This document shows, one piece after another, positions 1 to 7,689 of a DNA stretch of 64,000 bases. The notes under the pieces are model-generated. The model saw only the letters and a program-made list of their open reading frames with translations, was not told the origin of the DNA and searched no databases. Made by a program: the position numbers and the translations under genes. The DNA lies in NCBI RefSeq assembly GCF_016031655.1, contig NZ_JACCHQ010000018.1:105216-169215 (forward strand), given 5' to 3'. Origin of the DNA: Bradyrhizobium glycinis (lineage in GTDB: Bacteria; Pseudomonadota; Alphaproteobacteria; Rhizobiales; Xanthobacteraceae). The first letter of the stretch is position 1. Every line of letters begins with the position of its first letter.

Positions 1-39
1 GGCGCCATCTCCGACGTGAACGGCGATCTGGATCCATAA
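1..39 (+). CDS. C-terminal tail of an unidentified protein (partial)
   Basis: An open frame enters from the left edge and stops at TAA (37-39), ending ...SDVNGDLDP. Only 12 residues are visible, so no family can be named, and the frame could be fortuitous. The hairpin at 77-98 lies between it and the convergent nopE1 gene. Confidence 0.25.
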   Translation, partial: GAISDVNGDLDP

Positions 40-74
40 GCCGCGTCTGTTCTCATGCTCGCTTGCTGAACATG

Positions 75-98
75 AAAAGCGGGCGCTAGCGCCCGCTT
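75..98 (-). terminator. Rho-independent terminator of nopE1
   Basis: Bases 77-98 form a perfect 22-bp palindrome, an AAGCGGGCGC arm mirrored around a TAGC centre. On the minus strand it is followed by TTTT. It lies 30 bases beyond the nopE1 stop codon, as an intrinsic terminator for that gene should. Confidence 0.7.
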
Positions 99-127
99 CC
101 ACGATTTGTCCAAAGAGGATTCGCGCC

Positions 128-1612
128 TTACGCAACCCGCTGCAACATCATTTCCCGCATCAGAGTCTTGAAGTCCGGCGGCGCGTCCGGGTTCTCATTG
201 TGGTCGATGACCGACTGCGTCACCCTGCGTCCAGAGTTGTCAACCCATCCCTGATTTCGCTCGTGGATTGTCTGAGCTCCATCAGACGTCAGTTGATCTA
301 GGGTTCGGCCGGCATTGGATTGGGTCACCTTCAGATTGTTCTTTCCATCCTTGTCATCACCGAGTCCCTCGACAACAATCGCATTGTCGCCGTTGGTAAT
401 GGTCAGCTTTGAGGAAATGGTTTTGCCTTTCCCGAACTCGACCGTGTCCACGGTAATCTTTGTACCGTCGTCAAGCTCGAAGGTCATGCCGTTCTTGAAG
501 TCGAAGTCATCCTTGCCGTCGCCATTCGCATCGACATGAGGATCGCCATGAACCTTTGTGACATGACCGGTCTGGTTGTTGCGAACAGTCCACGTGCCGT
601 CCTTCTCATCGGCCGTGATCGTATACTTATCACCGAGGTTAATCGTCGCCTTGCCGTCTTTCACCTCATGCGACCAAACTGGCGCCGGCTGAGTCGACTG
701 CGCGGGGGCCTGAGCGACCGCAACCGGCACCATTGCAAGAGGCGGCGGCGGAGGCGGAACGAAGAAGACGGGGTTCGCAGAGCCTGTCGACTGACTTGCA
801 TACTGGTAGTTGCCGGGGCCGCGTCCCTGTTCACCCGCATCGATACTCGCCTGATTTACCGCGCGTCCGGCGCCATCGGCCCAGCCTTGCCCGCTCTCAT
901 GGATGGTCTGAGCACCATCGGCTGTCAACTCATCAAGGGTCATGCCGGCATTGGACTGCGTCACCCTCAGGTTGTTCTTGCCATCCTTATCGTCGCCGAG
1001 CCCCTCCACAACCATCGCGTTGTGGCCGTTCGTAATGGTAAGCCTTGAGGAGATGGCCTCACCATTGCCGTAGTCGACGTTATTGACGGTAATTTTCGTG
1101 CCATCGTCGAGCTGAAACGTCATATCCTTCTTGAAGTCGAAGTCGTCCTTGCCGTCGCCGTCGGCATCGACGTGGGGGTCGCCATGGATCTTCGTGACGT
1201 GGCCGGTCTGGTTGTTTCGGATTGTCCAGGTGCCATCCTTCTCGTCGGCCGTAATCGTATACTTGTCGCCGAGATTGATCGTGGCCTTGCCATCCTTGAC
1301 TTCATGCGTCCACACCGGATCCACAGCAGGTTCAGAGCTTTGACTCGTCTGCCCCACCAGCATAGTGGGAGGAGGAGGCGCCATCATGTACGCCTGGGTA
1401 GTAACAACTGCTGGAGCCACGGCGACGGGAACGACACCTGTGAGGACCGGGGTTGGCGAAGCTACCGGCAGGTACTGATAGCCCACCGGGGCATATTGCC
1501 CTAACAAGGCGTTGAAAGTAGGAGCGACAACCGCGCCTTCCGGCATCACTCCGTTCATCGTCGAATCGAGCGCGCCGACCACGGGAAGACCGGCGACGGG
1601 AAGATACGGCAT
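128..1612 (-). CDS. nopE1: Type III-secreted effector NopE1-like, two autocleavage DUF1521 domains
   Basis: A 494-residue protein with a Pro/Val/Ala-rich N terminus (about residues 1-100) and two near-identical domains of about 145 residues (roughly 101-245 and 312-457) joined by a proline-rich linker. Each domain carries the motif HGDPHVDA(D/N)GDGKDD, with the predicted scissile Asp-Pro bond at D145-P146 and D357-P358. Family knowledge: these DUF1521 domains in Bradyrhizobium NopE1 are metal-ion (calcium)-inducible autocleavage modules, and the protein is delivered into legume cells by the T3SS. A tts box lies 200 bp upstream and a terminator lies downstream. Both DP sites and the acidic metal-binding stretches are intact, so both copies should be active. 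It starts at ATG 1612, just below a CAGGAGTG ribosome-binding site. Confidence 0.93.
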   Translation of the reverse strand: MPYLPVAGLPVVGALDSTMNGVMPEGAVVAPTFNALLGQYAPVGYQYLPVASPTPVLTGVVPVAVAPAVVTTQAYMMAPPPPTMLVGQTSQSSEPAVDPVWTHEVKDGKATINLGDKYTITADEKDGTWTIRNNQTGHVTKIHGDPHVDADGDGKDDFDFKKDMTFQLDDGTKITVNNVDYGNGEAISSRLTITNGHNAMVVEGLGDDKDGKNNLRVTQSNAGMTLDELTADGAQTIHESGQGWADGAGRAVNQASIDAGEQGRGPGNYQYASQSTGSANPVFFVPPPPPPLAMVPVAVAQAPAQSTQPAPVWSHEVKDGKATINLGDKYTITADEKDGTWTVRNNQTGHVTKVHGDPHVDANGDGKDDFDFKNGMTFELDDGTKITVDTVEFGKGKTISSKLTITNGDNAIVVEGLGDDKDGKNNLKVTQSNAGRTLDQLTSDGAQTIHERNQGWVDNSGRRVTQSVIDHNENPDAPPDFKTLMREMMLQRVA

Positions 1613-1812
1613 TTAATTCACTCCTGTTGCATAGAAGAAGGCTGCAAACTGCAAGCGTTACACGCTAGTCAACTGAACACGCCCTTCAGACCTGTAAACG
1701 CGCCATTAGCCACCAAGCGCATTGCCAGGCACCTGCAGCCCTGATCAAGCCCCTTCATTCAACGCCGCAGTCCTGGCACAAGCACATCGCACGCGCATTC
1801 CACTCCTGAAAC

Positions 1813-1842
1813 GCTACCCGCAATACCTGTCGAAAAGCTGAC
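1813..1842 (-). promoter_or_regulatory. tts box upstream of nopE1
   Basis: On the minus strand, reading down from 1842, the site begins GTCAGCTTTTCGACAGG and has GTAG at box positions 26-29. This matches the TtsI-binding tts box pattern (GTCAGCTT-T-G-A-AG...TA). It lies about 200 bp ahead of nopE1. Confidence 0.85.
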
Positions 1843-2234
1843 GGCAATACACTCCCCGACGTCGCACTTACTGCGATGGCATTGACCAAGTGCTGCAGCG
1901 ATTCACCGATGCAGATGCGATCTGTAGGCGTACAGGCGACCACCCTACTAGCTTCCGCAGCATCAGGGATACCGCCAAAGCGTGCTTCAGTTCGACAGCA
2001 AAGCTGGGCCTGGATGGGCCAACCAGCCACCACAACACGACCTCCTTATCGACCAGTTGCTACACGCGACCGAAGTGACGCCGCTGGTTTGGCGAGAAAA
2101 CAGCATTCGCGCGACCCCGCAGTCATGCACCGGAACGCTATTCTTTTCGACGCGCGGACCATAAGGGCTAGTGGGCGACGGATATTTCGAGCAAGCGGTA
2201 GACTGCGGCAACAGTCTCCTCGAACGTTCGCCTC

Positions 2235-2264
2235 GTCAGCTTCTGGAAAGGTAGCGCTCCTAGC
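2235..2264 (+). promoter_or_regulatory. tts box of the nopC-nopA-sctD-sctV operon
   Basis: The site begins GTCAGCTTCTGGAAAGGTAG and ends CTAGC, agreeing with the nopE1 and nopM boxes at the invariant GTCAGCTT, T10, G12, A13, AG and TA positions. It lies 68 bp upstream of the first ATG of the T3SS operon and is divergent from the nopE1 box. TtsI, the expected activator, is not in this window. Confidence 0.85.
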
Positions 2265-2331
2265 ATGAGCACGCTGAACTCTAGGCGAGGAGTCGTCTAT
2301 TGAGCGTAACAGACGAGCATAGGAGAAACCG

Positions 2332-2640
2332 ATGATCGGAGAAATGATCGGAAGCGCAGCCGGCGGATGGCTCGGCGGCCCCGCAGGAGCGGCGATTGGT
2401 TCCGCTCTGGGCGGGACCGTCGACAAGGCCTTCGGAAAGATCGTCCATAATCTGGAGGCAGAGAAGAGTGATACTGACAAGGCCGCCGACACCAAATATG
2501 CCGACGAAAAATGCAGCGCGGAGACCAAGCCAGACCCTCTCTGCAAGCACCCGGAGCTGAACCTCAGCTTCAGCACGCTTGGAGGCGAACCATTGTTTCT
2601 TTCGATTCCAGCTATCGTTTCGCCGGCCCGCGCGACGTAA
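2332..2640 (+). CDS. nopC: Small T3SS-secreted protein, probably NopC
   Basis: A 102-residue protein with a glycine/alanine-rich N-terminal stretch (GSAAGGWLGGPAGAAIGSALGG, broken here by position only, residues 7-28) resembling a glycine zipper, followed by a charged middle and a short hydrophobic tail. A good AGGAGA ribosome-binding site precedes the ATG. It is the first gene after the tts box and sits 44 bp ahead of nopA. In rhizobial T3SS clusters that position is held by nopC, a secreted protein and effector without homologues in animal pathogens. The name rests on position and size rather than on a recognised motif. Confidence 0.55.
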   Translation: MIGEMIGSAAGGWLGGPAGAAIGSALGGTVDKAFGKIVHNLEAEKSDTDKAADTKYADEKCSAETKPDPLCKHPELNLSFSTLGGEPLFLSIPAIVSPARAT

Positions 2641-2684
2641 CAGGCGATAAAGCAGCAAGATACAACGAAGAAAGGTGAATCGAG

Positions 2685-2876
2685 ATGGCAGTTAACAATG
2701 TTGGCTCTAACGCTGGTGCAGTTGGCACCCAGCAGACCGGGGATGCAGGGTTCCAGAATCAGTTGGCCGAATTCGAGGCTGTTAGCCGGAAGGTTCAGTC
2801 CCAGGCCATAACGATGCGCAGAATCACGACCGAGCTCTCGTCCGAGAAGAAGGTCGCCGACGAGCGCGTCCAGTAA
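2685..2876 (+). CDS. nopA: NopA, T3SS needle/pilus subunit
   Basis: A 63-residue protein whose second half (FQNQLAEFEAVSRKVQSQ...ITTELSSEKKVADERVQ) is a predicted amphipathic helix ending in DERVQ, as in rhizobial NopA pilins. Polymerised NopA forms the extracellular pilus through which Nops pass into the plant cell. It has no signal peptide, as expected for a T3SS substrate. It lies between the NopC-like gene and sctD, with a hairpin immediately downstream. Confidence 0.8.
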   Translation: MAVNNVGSNAGAVGTQQTGDAGFQNQLAEFEAVSRKVQSQAITMRRITTELSSEKKVADERVQ

Positions 2877-2943
2877 TTCTGCAATACGAGTGGCTCACCG
2901 CATCGCTTGTCATGGCCGCGATGTGAATGACGAACTCTGAATG

Positions 2944-2968
2944 AGCCGTACGGCACTGCCGTACGGCT
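2944..2968 (+). promoter_or_regulatory. Strong intercistronic hairpin between nopA and sctD
   Basis: An 11-bp perfect stem (AGCCGTACGGC / GCCGTACGGCT) with a 3-base loop, followed by TCTCTCG without a true U-run. It sits 68 bases after the nopA stop and 26 bases before the sctD start. A structure of this kind can act as a partial terminator or as a 3' stabiliser that raises nopC/nopA mRNA above that of the machinery genes. Confidence 0.7.
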
Positions 2969-2993
2969 TCTCTCGTTATTCAGGAGATTGTCC

Positions 2994-3887
2994 GTGAACC
3001 AATCGATTTCCCTCGACTTTGAGGTGCTGTCGGGACTCTATACCGGGCTGAGGGGCAAGGCGCCGGTCGGAGACAGTCTTATCGGCAGCGGCCTCGATGC
3101 TGATATAATCTTCGTGGAGCAAGGGCTCGAACCGCATCACCTTCGTATCATTCCACAGCGCGAATCAATCGAATTGGAGGCACTTGCTGCTGGCATCAGC
3201 GTCGACGGCCACGAGTCTATGACTGCAGGCGAGCGCGTCAGTTTAGCTCTTCCTACGATCGTTCATGTCGGCGCGATGTCTATTCGCTGGTCTACTCAGG
3301 ATCTCCCGCAAGCTAGTTCCGGCAATCGCTCACGAGGCTCAATCGTGGCACTCAGTTTCCTTTTGCTCAGCTCTGTCGCGATCGGCACCGCCTCAACGGT
3401 CTTCGCCCCTACCGACAGCGCAGTGGCGCTGAGTAATGATTCGGTGCCGGCAATCGAGGGCGCCGGCAAACCGGCCCTCAATCATCATGACTCGAGCGCA
3501 GCTGATGGAATCGCCGAATTGCTGCGGCAAGAGCTCGAACGACGGGGCTTACTTGATGTTAAAGTCGCTTCCGGCCCTGGTGTTGTGACCGCGGAAGGCA
3601 CCATCACACCTAACCTTGTTGTCAAATGGCAAGAGATTCAGCAATGGTTCGATCGTCAAACCAACGGCACTCCTAGCCTTGTGAATGCGGTAACGGTCAA
3701 CAAGGAGAAGACGCCGTCTTCAATTGCTGTCCAAGCTGTTTGGCGTGGAAGCGAACCCTATCTGCTTATCGGCGGGCAGAAGTATTTTGTCGGTGCGCTA
3801 TTAAACAATGGGTGGACGGTCGATCGAATTGAGGATGGACGAGTTCTACTCAGCCGCAATGGCCAATTTGCTGCTTTGCCGTACTAG
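2994..3887 (+). CDS. rhcD: T3SS inner-membrane ring protein SctD (Y4yQ-type)
   Basis: A protein of about 297 residues. The N-terminal ~100 residues resemble the FHA-like cytoplasmic domain of SctD/YscD (DSLIGSGLDADIIFVEQGLEPHHLRI). One transmembrane segment follows near residues 115-137 (IVALSFLLLSSVAIGTA), then a periplasmic part with a BON/ring-building-like stretch (LLDVKVASGPGVVTAEGTITP). SctD forms the outer of the two inner-membrane rings of the injectisome. I chose GTG 2994 because CAGGAG (2981-2986) is 7 bases upstream. A TTG at 2988 is the alternative. The tandem order with sctV matches the y4yQ-y4yR-y4yS block of NGR234. Confidence 0.8.
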   Translation: MNQSISLDFEVLSGLYTGLRGKAPVGDSLIGSGLDADIIFVEQGLEPHHLRIIPQRESIELEALAAGISVDGHESMTAGERVSLALPTIVHVGAMSIRWSTQDLPQASSGNRSRGSIVALSFLLLSSVAIGTASTVFAPTDSAVALSNDSVPAIEGAGKPALNHHDSSAADGIAELLRQELERRGLLDVKVASGPGVVTAEGTITPNLVVKWQEIQQWFDRQTNGTPSLVNAVTVNKEKTPSSIAVQAVWRGSEPYLLIGGQKYFVGALLNNGWTVDRIEDGRVLLSRNGQFAALPY

Positions 3888-3920
3888 AGCCTCTACCCTG
3901 CAAGAAAGAAGGAGAAGTCG

Positions 3921-4454
3921 ATGGCTAGGCTGCCCCAGCACGCGGTAGGGCCCGGCACCTCATCGCAGGGATTAGACGTGGGCCACAACGCAACAGCTAT
4001 CGGCTCGCCCTCCTCGCAAGTCGATATGGAAATCGGCCTTGCTCATGCAAATGGGGGCACGAAACGGGCGTCGTGGCGAGACGCGCCCGCGCAGAATCTG
4101 CCAATTGAAGGCGCGAGCGAAGCCGCTCTCGAGGTCAATTCCATAGACGCTGTCTCGGGCGTTGCTCTGTTCGAGATGGGTGCCGGGGCAAATGAAATCG
4201 ACCCACGAGCAGTACTGGCTTCGCTTTACGGATCCAATCTCTCGCACGGACTACTCGCGTTCGTCATCCCACGTCTTCGTCATCCGGACGTGCTGCGCGC
4301 GGACAAGCATGGTGTTCTTCTGGAACGCTTAACCCAGACGTTGGAGACGACGCCAGACGACAAGACAGCCCGTGAGTGTCTGGCAATCCTGCAGCAGGAG
4401 CTGCGTCGACTCCTTCTGCTTCGGCAAAACCAAAACAGCATAATCAAGGGCTAA
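3921..4454 (+). CDS. Small T3SS protein, possible SctX (YscX)-like export component
   Basis: A 177-residue protein with a good GGAG ribosome-binding site. The first ~90 residues are low-complexity, Gly/Ala/Ser-rich and soluble, as in secreted T3SS proteins. The C-terminal ~85 residues are predicted helical (SHGLLAFVIPRLRHPDVLRADK..., ECLAILQQELRRLLLLRQNQN) and resemble in layout the end of YscX. It is followed 3 bases later by a YscY-like TPR protein and then by sctV, which is the order yscX-yscY-yscV in Yersinia. The assignment is inferred from synteny and pattern. Primary sequence identity looks weak. Confidence 0.45.
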   Translation: MARLPQHAVGPGTSSQGLDVGHNATAIGSPSSQVDMEIGLAHANGGTKRASWRDAPAQNLPIEGASEAALEVNSIDAVSGVALFEMGAGANEIDPRAVLASLYGSNLSHGLLAFVIPRLRHPDVLRADKHGVLLERLTQTLETTPDDKTARECLAILQQELRRLLLLRQNQNSIIKG

Positions 4455-4457
4455 GTC

Positions 4458-4886
4458 ATGGTCGACGCTAAGGGATTGCAGCATGTCCCCGCCACGCTGT
4501 CGCCGGACGCTACCAAATCGGGCGATATCTTGTCGATCTCAGGACCCGAGCGCGACCTGCTCTGCGCCCTCTCCTATGTCCACCTCGCGTGCGGGCAGAG
4601 TGCACAGAGTCTGGCTCTGCTGAGAATCGCAGCGCGCGAGCATTCCCACGACGTCGACCTGCTCCGCATCCTGGCCTACACTCTTATCGCGGAGGGCCTT
4701 GGCGATGAAGCGCTTGATGTGCTGGATCGACTGGACGCCCTCGACGTGCACCCGTCCTCGCGCGTACCTATGACGCTCTTGCGTAGTCACGCATTGCGGC
4801 ACGCCGGCCGCATGGCCGAGGCTCGCGATGTTTTCCAGCGCTATGTGTCATTGCGCGCGAGTACAGCCTTCATCAAACAGCAATAG
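4458..4886 (+). CDS. TPR protein, possible SctY (YscY)-like export chaperone
   Basis: A 142-residue helical protein with about three TPR-like units (YVHLACGQSAQSLALLRIAA, LLRILAYTLIAEGLGDEAL, LLRSHALRHAGRMAEARDVF). The C-terminal pattern 'GRMAEARDVFQRYVSL' parallels the YscY tail 'GDLDKARHAYQHYLEL'. In the Ysc family SctY binds SctX, and the pair docks on SctV. Here the gene lies between an SctX-like ORF (3 bp gap) and sctV (9 bp gap), so all three are co-translated. A generic class II T3SS chaperone is the alternative. Confidence 0.55.
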   Translation: MVDAKGLQHVPATLSPDATKSGDILSISGPERDLLCALSYVHLACGQSAQSLALLRIAAREHSHDVDLLRILAYTLIAEGLGDEALDVLDRLDALDVHPSSRVPMTLLRSHALRHAGRMAEARDVFQRYVSLRASTAFIKQQ

Positions 4887-4895
4887 GGAACTTTC

Positions 4896-7013
4896 ATGGC
4901 CAACGCTTTGCGTAACTTGGTCGTGCGCGCGCCGGCCCACCCGGACTTCATGGTCGCCTTGATGCTGCTTCTGGCGATCGGCATGATGATAATGCCGATC
5001 CCGATCATTGTCATCGACATGCTGATCGGCTTCAATCTCGGGTTTGCTATATTGCTGCTGATGGTTGCCCTTTATCTCAGCACGCCGCTCGATTTTTCGT
5101 CCTTGCCAGGCGTCATCCTGATCTCGACGGTATTTCGTCTGGCGCTGACTATTGCAACAACGCGATTGATTCTTGCTGAGGGCGACGCCGGCAGCATCAT
5201 CCACACCTTCGGCGATTTTGTCATATCGGGGAATATCGCCGTCGGAATTGTCATATTCCTGATCGTGACCATGGTTCAGTTCATGGTTCTCGCCAAAGGT
5301 GCCGAGCGGGTCGCAGAGGTGTCGGCCCGTTTCACACTCGACGCGCTGCCGGGCAAGCAGATGGCAATAGACGCGGAATTGCGCAACAACCATATCGATC
5401 AACACGAAGCACGTCGCCGGCGCGCCGCGCTGGAGCAAGAGAGCCAACTTCATGGCGCCATGGATGGCGCGATGAAGTTCGTGAAGGGCGACGCGATCGC
5501 CGGACTGATCGTCATTTGCATTAATATGCTGGGCGGCATCAGCATCGGCCTGCTTTCTAAGGGTATGTCGCTCGATGAAGCGCTGCATCAATACACCCTC
5601 CTCACGATAGGTGATGCACTCATTTCACAGATACCTGCGTTACTGCTGTCAATTACGGCCGCAACCATCGTCACGCGTGTGAACGGGCCTTCCAAGCTCA
5701 AGCTGGGCGCCGATATCGTTCACCAACTTACAGCGAGCACACAGGCGCTTAGGTTGGCCGCCTGCGTTTTGGTATTCATGGGACTAGTTCCAGGCTTCCC
5801 TTTGCCGCCTTTCGTCGTCCTGGCTGTTCTTTTTGCGGCGGCAAGCTATGTCAAGGTCGGCACGAAAGCTGACAAGACTACCGTCAAGAGAGGCGCTGAC
5901 CACGTTGCTTCCGCGCCGGCTCCTGCGCCGGCTCAGAAGCAAGCCGTGCATGCGGAAGCACTTCCGATCGCTCTATTTCTCGCACCGGACCTGACGCATT
6001 CGATCGACAAAGACGAGTTGGAACAGTGCATTGCGCGTGTTTCTACACTGGTATCGGCGGATCTTGGCATCACCGTTCCACGCATCCCGGCCCAGATCGG
6101 CCAGAACTTGTCCAGGTCGCAATTCAGGGTTGATGTCGACAGTGTGCCAGTTGAACGTGATGTGATCGATCCCACGCAACTGGCGCTCAATGACGATTTG
6201 GCGAATATCGAACTGAGCGGCATCCCTTTTCGGCAAGATCCGGAGACGAATCGGGTCTGGATTGAAGAACGGCATGCAGCCGCTCTCAAAGCGGCCGGAA
6301 TAGGATATCACCGGCCGAGCGAGATTCTGGCCTTGCGTCTCCATTCCACCCTGACACGCTATGCACAGCGCCTGGTCGGCATCCAGGAAACCCGCCAATT
6401 GCTCGCCCGGATGGAGCAGGAATACCCGGACCTGGTGAAGGAGGTTCTGCGTACGGCCACCGTCCCTCGGATCGCCGAGGTCCTGCGGCGTCTGCTCGAT
6501 GAGGGCATTCCCATCCGCAACACCCGCTTGCTCCTGGAGGCGCTGGCAGAGTGGAGCGAACGCGAGCAAAACGCCGTCCTGCTGACTGAATATGTTCGTG
6601 CTACTCTGAAGCGACAGATCTGCTTCCGCTACGCTAACGCGCATCGTGTTGTCGCCGCCTTTATCATCGAGCGCGAGAGCGAAGACATTGTGCGCGGCGC
6701 GGTGCGCGAAACTGCTGTCGGCCCATACCTGGTTTTAGATGAATGGCAGAGCGAGAAGCTGCTTGCACAGTTCCGTCACATCCACTCGACCATCGCGCAA
6801 AGCAAGAGCCAGCCTGTCATTCTTGGATCGATGGACATCCGACGTTTCGTGCGTGGCTTTCTCACCCGCAACGGAATCGACCTACCTGTTCTATCCTATC
6901 AAGACCTCGCTGCCGATTTTACGGTTCAACCGATTGGGTCCATTAAGCTTCCAGCTTCGAAGGACAGGGTCCCTGCACCGGAACGGGGCGGCCTCCTTCC
7001 CGCTGCGAGTTAG
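4896..7013 (+). CDS. rhcV: T3SS export gate SctV (RhcV)
   Basis: A 705-residue FHIPEP/LcrD/FlhA-family protein. The first ~330 residues hold about seven transmembrane segments and the family signature between helices (STVFRLALTIATTRLIL, GDFVISGNIAVG, VVFLIVTMVQFMVLAKGAERVAEVSARFTLD split at residues ~130-145, LPGKQMAIDAELR). A Pro/Ala/Lys linker (about 325-350) leads to the cytoplasmic domain, which forms the nonameric ring that receives chaperone-effector complexes. Length and motifs are complete. It is the last core machinery gene of this operon. The remaining rhc genes must lie outside the window, to the left. Confidence 0.97.
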   Translation: MANALRNLVVRAPAHPDFMVALMLLLAIGMMIMPIPIIVIDMLIGFNLGFAILLLMVALYLSTPLDFSSLPGVILISTVFRLALTIATTRLILAEGDAGSIIHTFGDFVISGNIAVGIVIFLIVTMVQFMVLAKGAERVAEVSARFTLDALPGKQMAIDAELRNNHIDQHEARRRRAALEQESQLHGAMDGAMKFVKGDAIAGLIVICINMLGGISIGLLSKGMSLDEALHQYTLLTIGDALISQIPALLLSITAATIVTRVNGPSKLKLGADIVHQLTASTQALRLAACVLVFMGLVPGFPLPPFVVLAVLFAAASYVKVGTKADKTTVKRGADHVASAPAPAPAQKQAVHAEALPIALFLAPDLTHSIDKDELEQCIARVSTLVSADLGITVPRIPAQIGQNLSRSQFRVDVDSVPVERDVIDPTQLALNDDLANIELSGIPFRQDPETNRVWIEERHAAALKAAGIGYHRPSEILALRLHSTLTRYAQRLVGIQETRQLLARMEQEYPDLVKEVLRTATVPRIAEVLRRLLDEGIPIRNTRLLLEALAEWSEREQNAVLLTEYVRATLKRQICFRYANAHRVVAAFIIERESEDIVRGAVRETAVGPYLVLDEWQSEKLLAQFRHIHSTIAQSKSQPVILGSMDIRRFVRGFLTRNGIDLPVLSYQDLAADFTVQPIGSIKLPASKDRVPAPERGGLLPAAS

Positions 7014-7042
7014 CAGTGTACACGCTCGCCATGAGATAGTCT

Positions 7043-7633
7043 ATGAACTCAAATGAGATCCGGGGCCGAAGGTGCTTGTGCTCCATTCTTCCAAGGGCCT
7101 GGCCAGCTCTACTCGCACTCCTCGCCGTGGTGCCGCTCGCGGGCTGTGCTAGCTCGAATAGATCGGGTGTTTCACCGGAGCAGGCGTCCACATCAAACCT
7201 CGCAGACAGCAAGGAGATCGATCCTGCCGTGCGCGAGCGCATTTCGCACGCGCTCGGCCGGGATCCTGACGATGACGCTCTGCGCGATGCACTGAAGCAG
7301 CGGCCGAACAACATCGACGATGCGATTCCTCTTGCACGAGCCCTGCTGGCACGCAACTGTCCGAACGATGCGCTCGAGGTGCTCGAAGGCGTGCTGATGG
7401 CGGCCCCCGGCGACCTGCGCGCATTGAATGCCAAAGCAGTTGTTCTCGATCACGAGGGCCGACACCGGGAGGCCCAAGAAATATACCGCCAAGCTCTCGC
7501 AGCGGACCCCGCAAACCCGATGCTGCGCAATAATTTCAAACTGTCCCTCGCCCTGGAAGGCAAGACAGAGGCCCGCGGCGCTGACCCAACATCGCAGACG
7601 GACCGACGGCACGCTTTGGCTCGTTCAAAGTAG
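7043..7633 (+). CDS. TPR lipoprotein of the T3SS operon (Y4yS-type)
   Basis: A 196-residue protein with a lipoprotein signal peptide (LLALLAVVPLAGC, predicted lipidated Cys at about residue 35) and a TPR-rich body (PLARALLARNCPNDALEVLEGVL, AKAVVLDHEGRHREAQEIYRQAL). It should be an outer-membrane-anchored periplasmic scaffold. It follows sctV by 29 bases, the position of y4yS in NGR234, and probably assists assembly of the secretin or of the periplasmic part of the injectisome. That role is inferred from context. No clear terminator is visible downstream. Confidence 0.75.
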   Translation: MNSNEIRGRRCLCSILPRAWPALLALLAVVPLAGCASSNRSGVSPEQASTSNLADSKEIDPAVRERISHALGRDPDDDALRDALKQRPNNIDDAIPLARALLARNCPNDALEVLEGVLMAAPGDLRALNAKAVVLDHEGRHREAQEIYRQALAADPANPMLRNNFKLSLALEGKTEARGADPTSQTDRRHALARSK

Positions 7634-7689
7634 CGCGGTGACCGAGAGCGGACCGAAATCCCGAAGTCTAGATGGTTAGCTGTTAGCTT

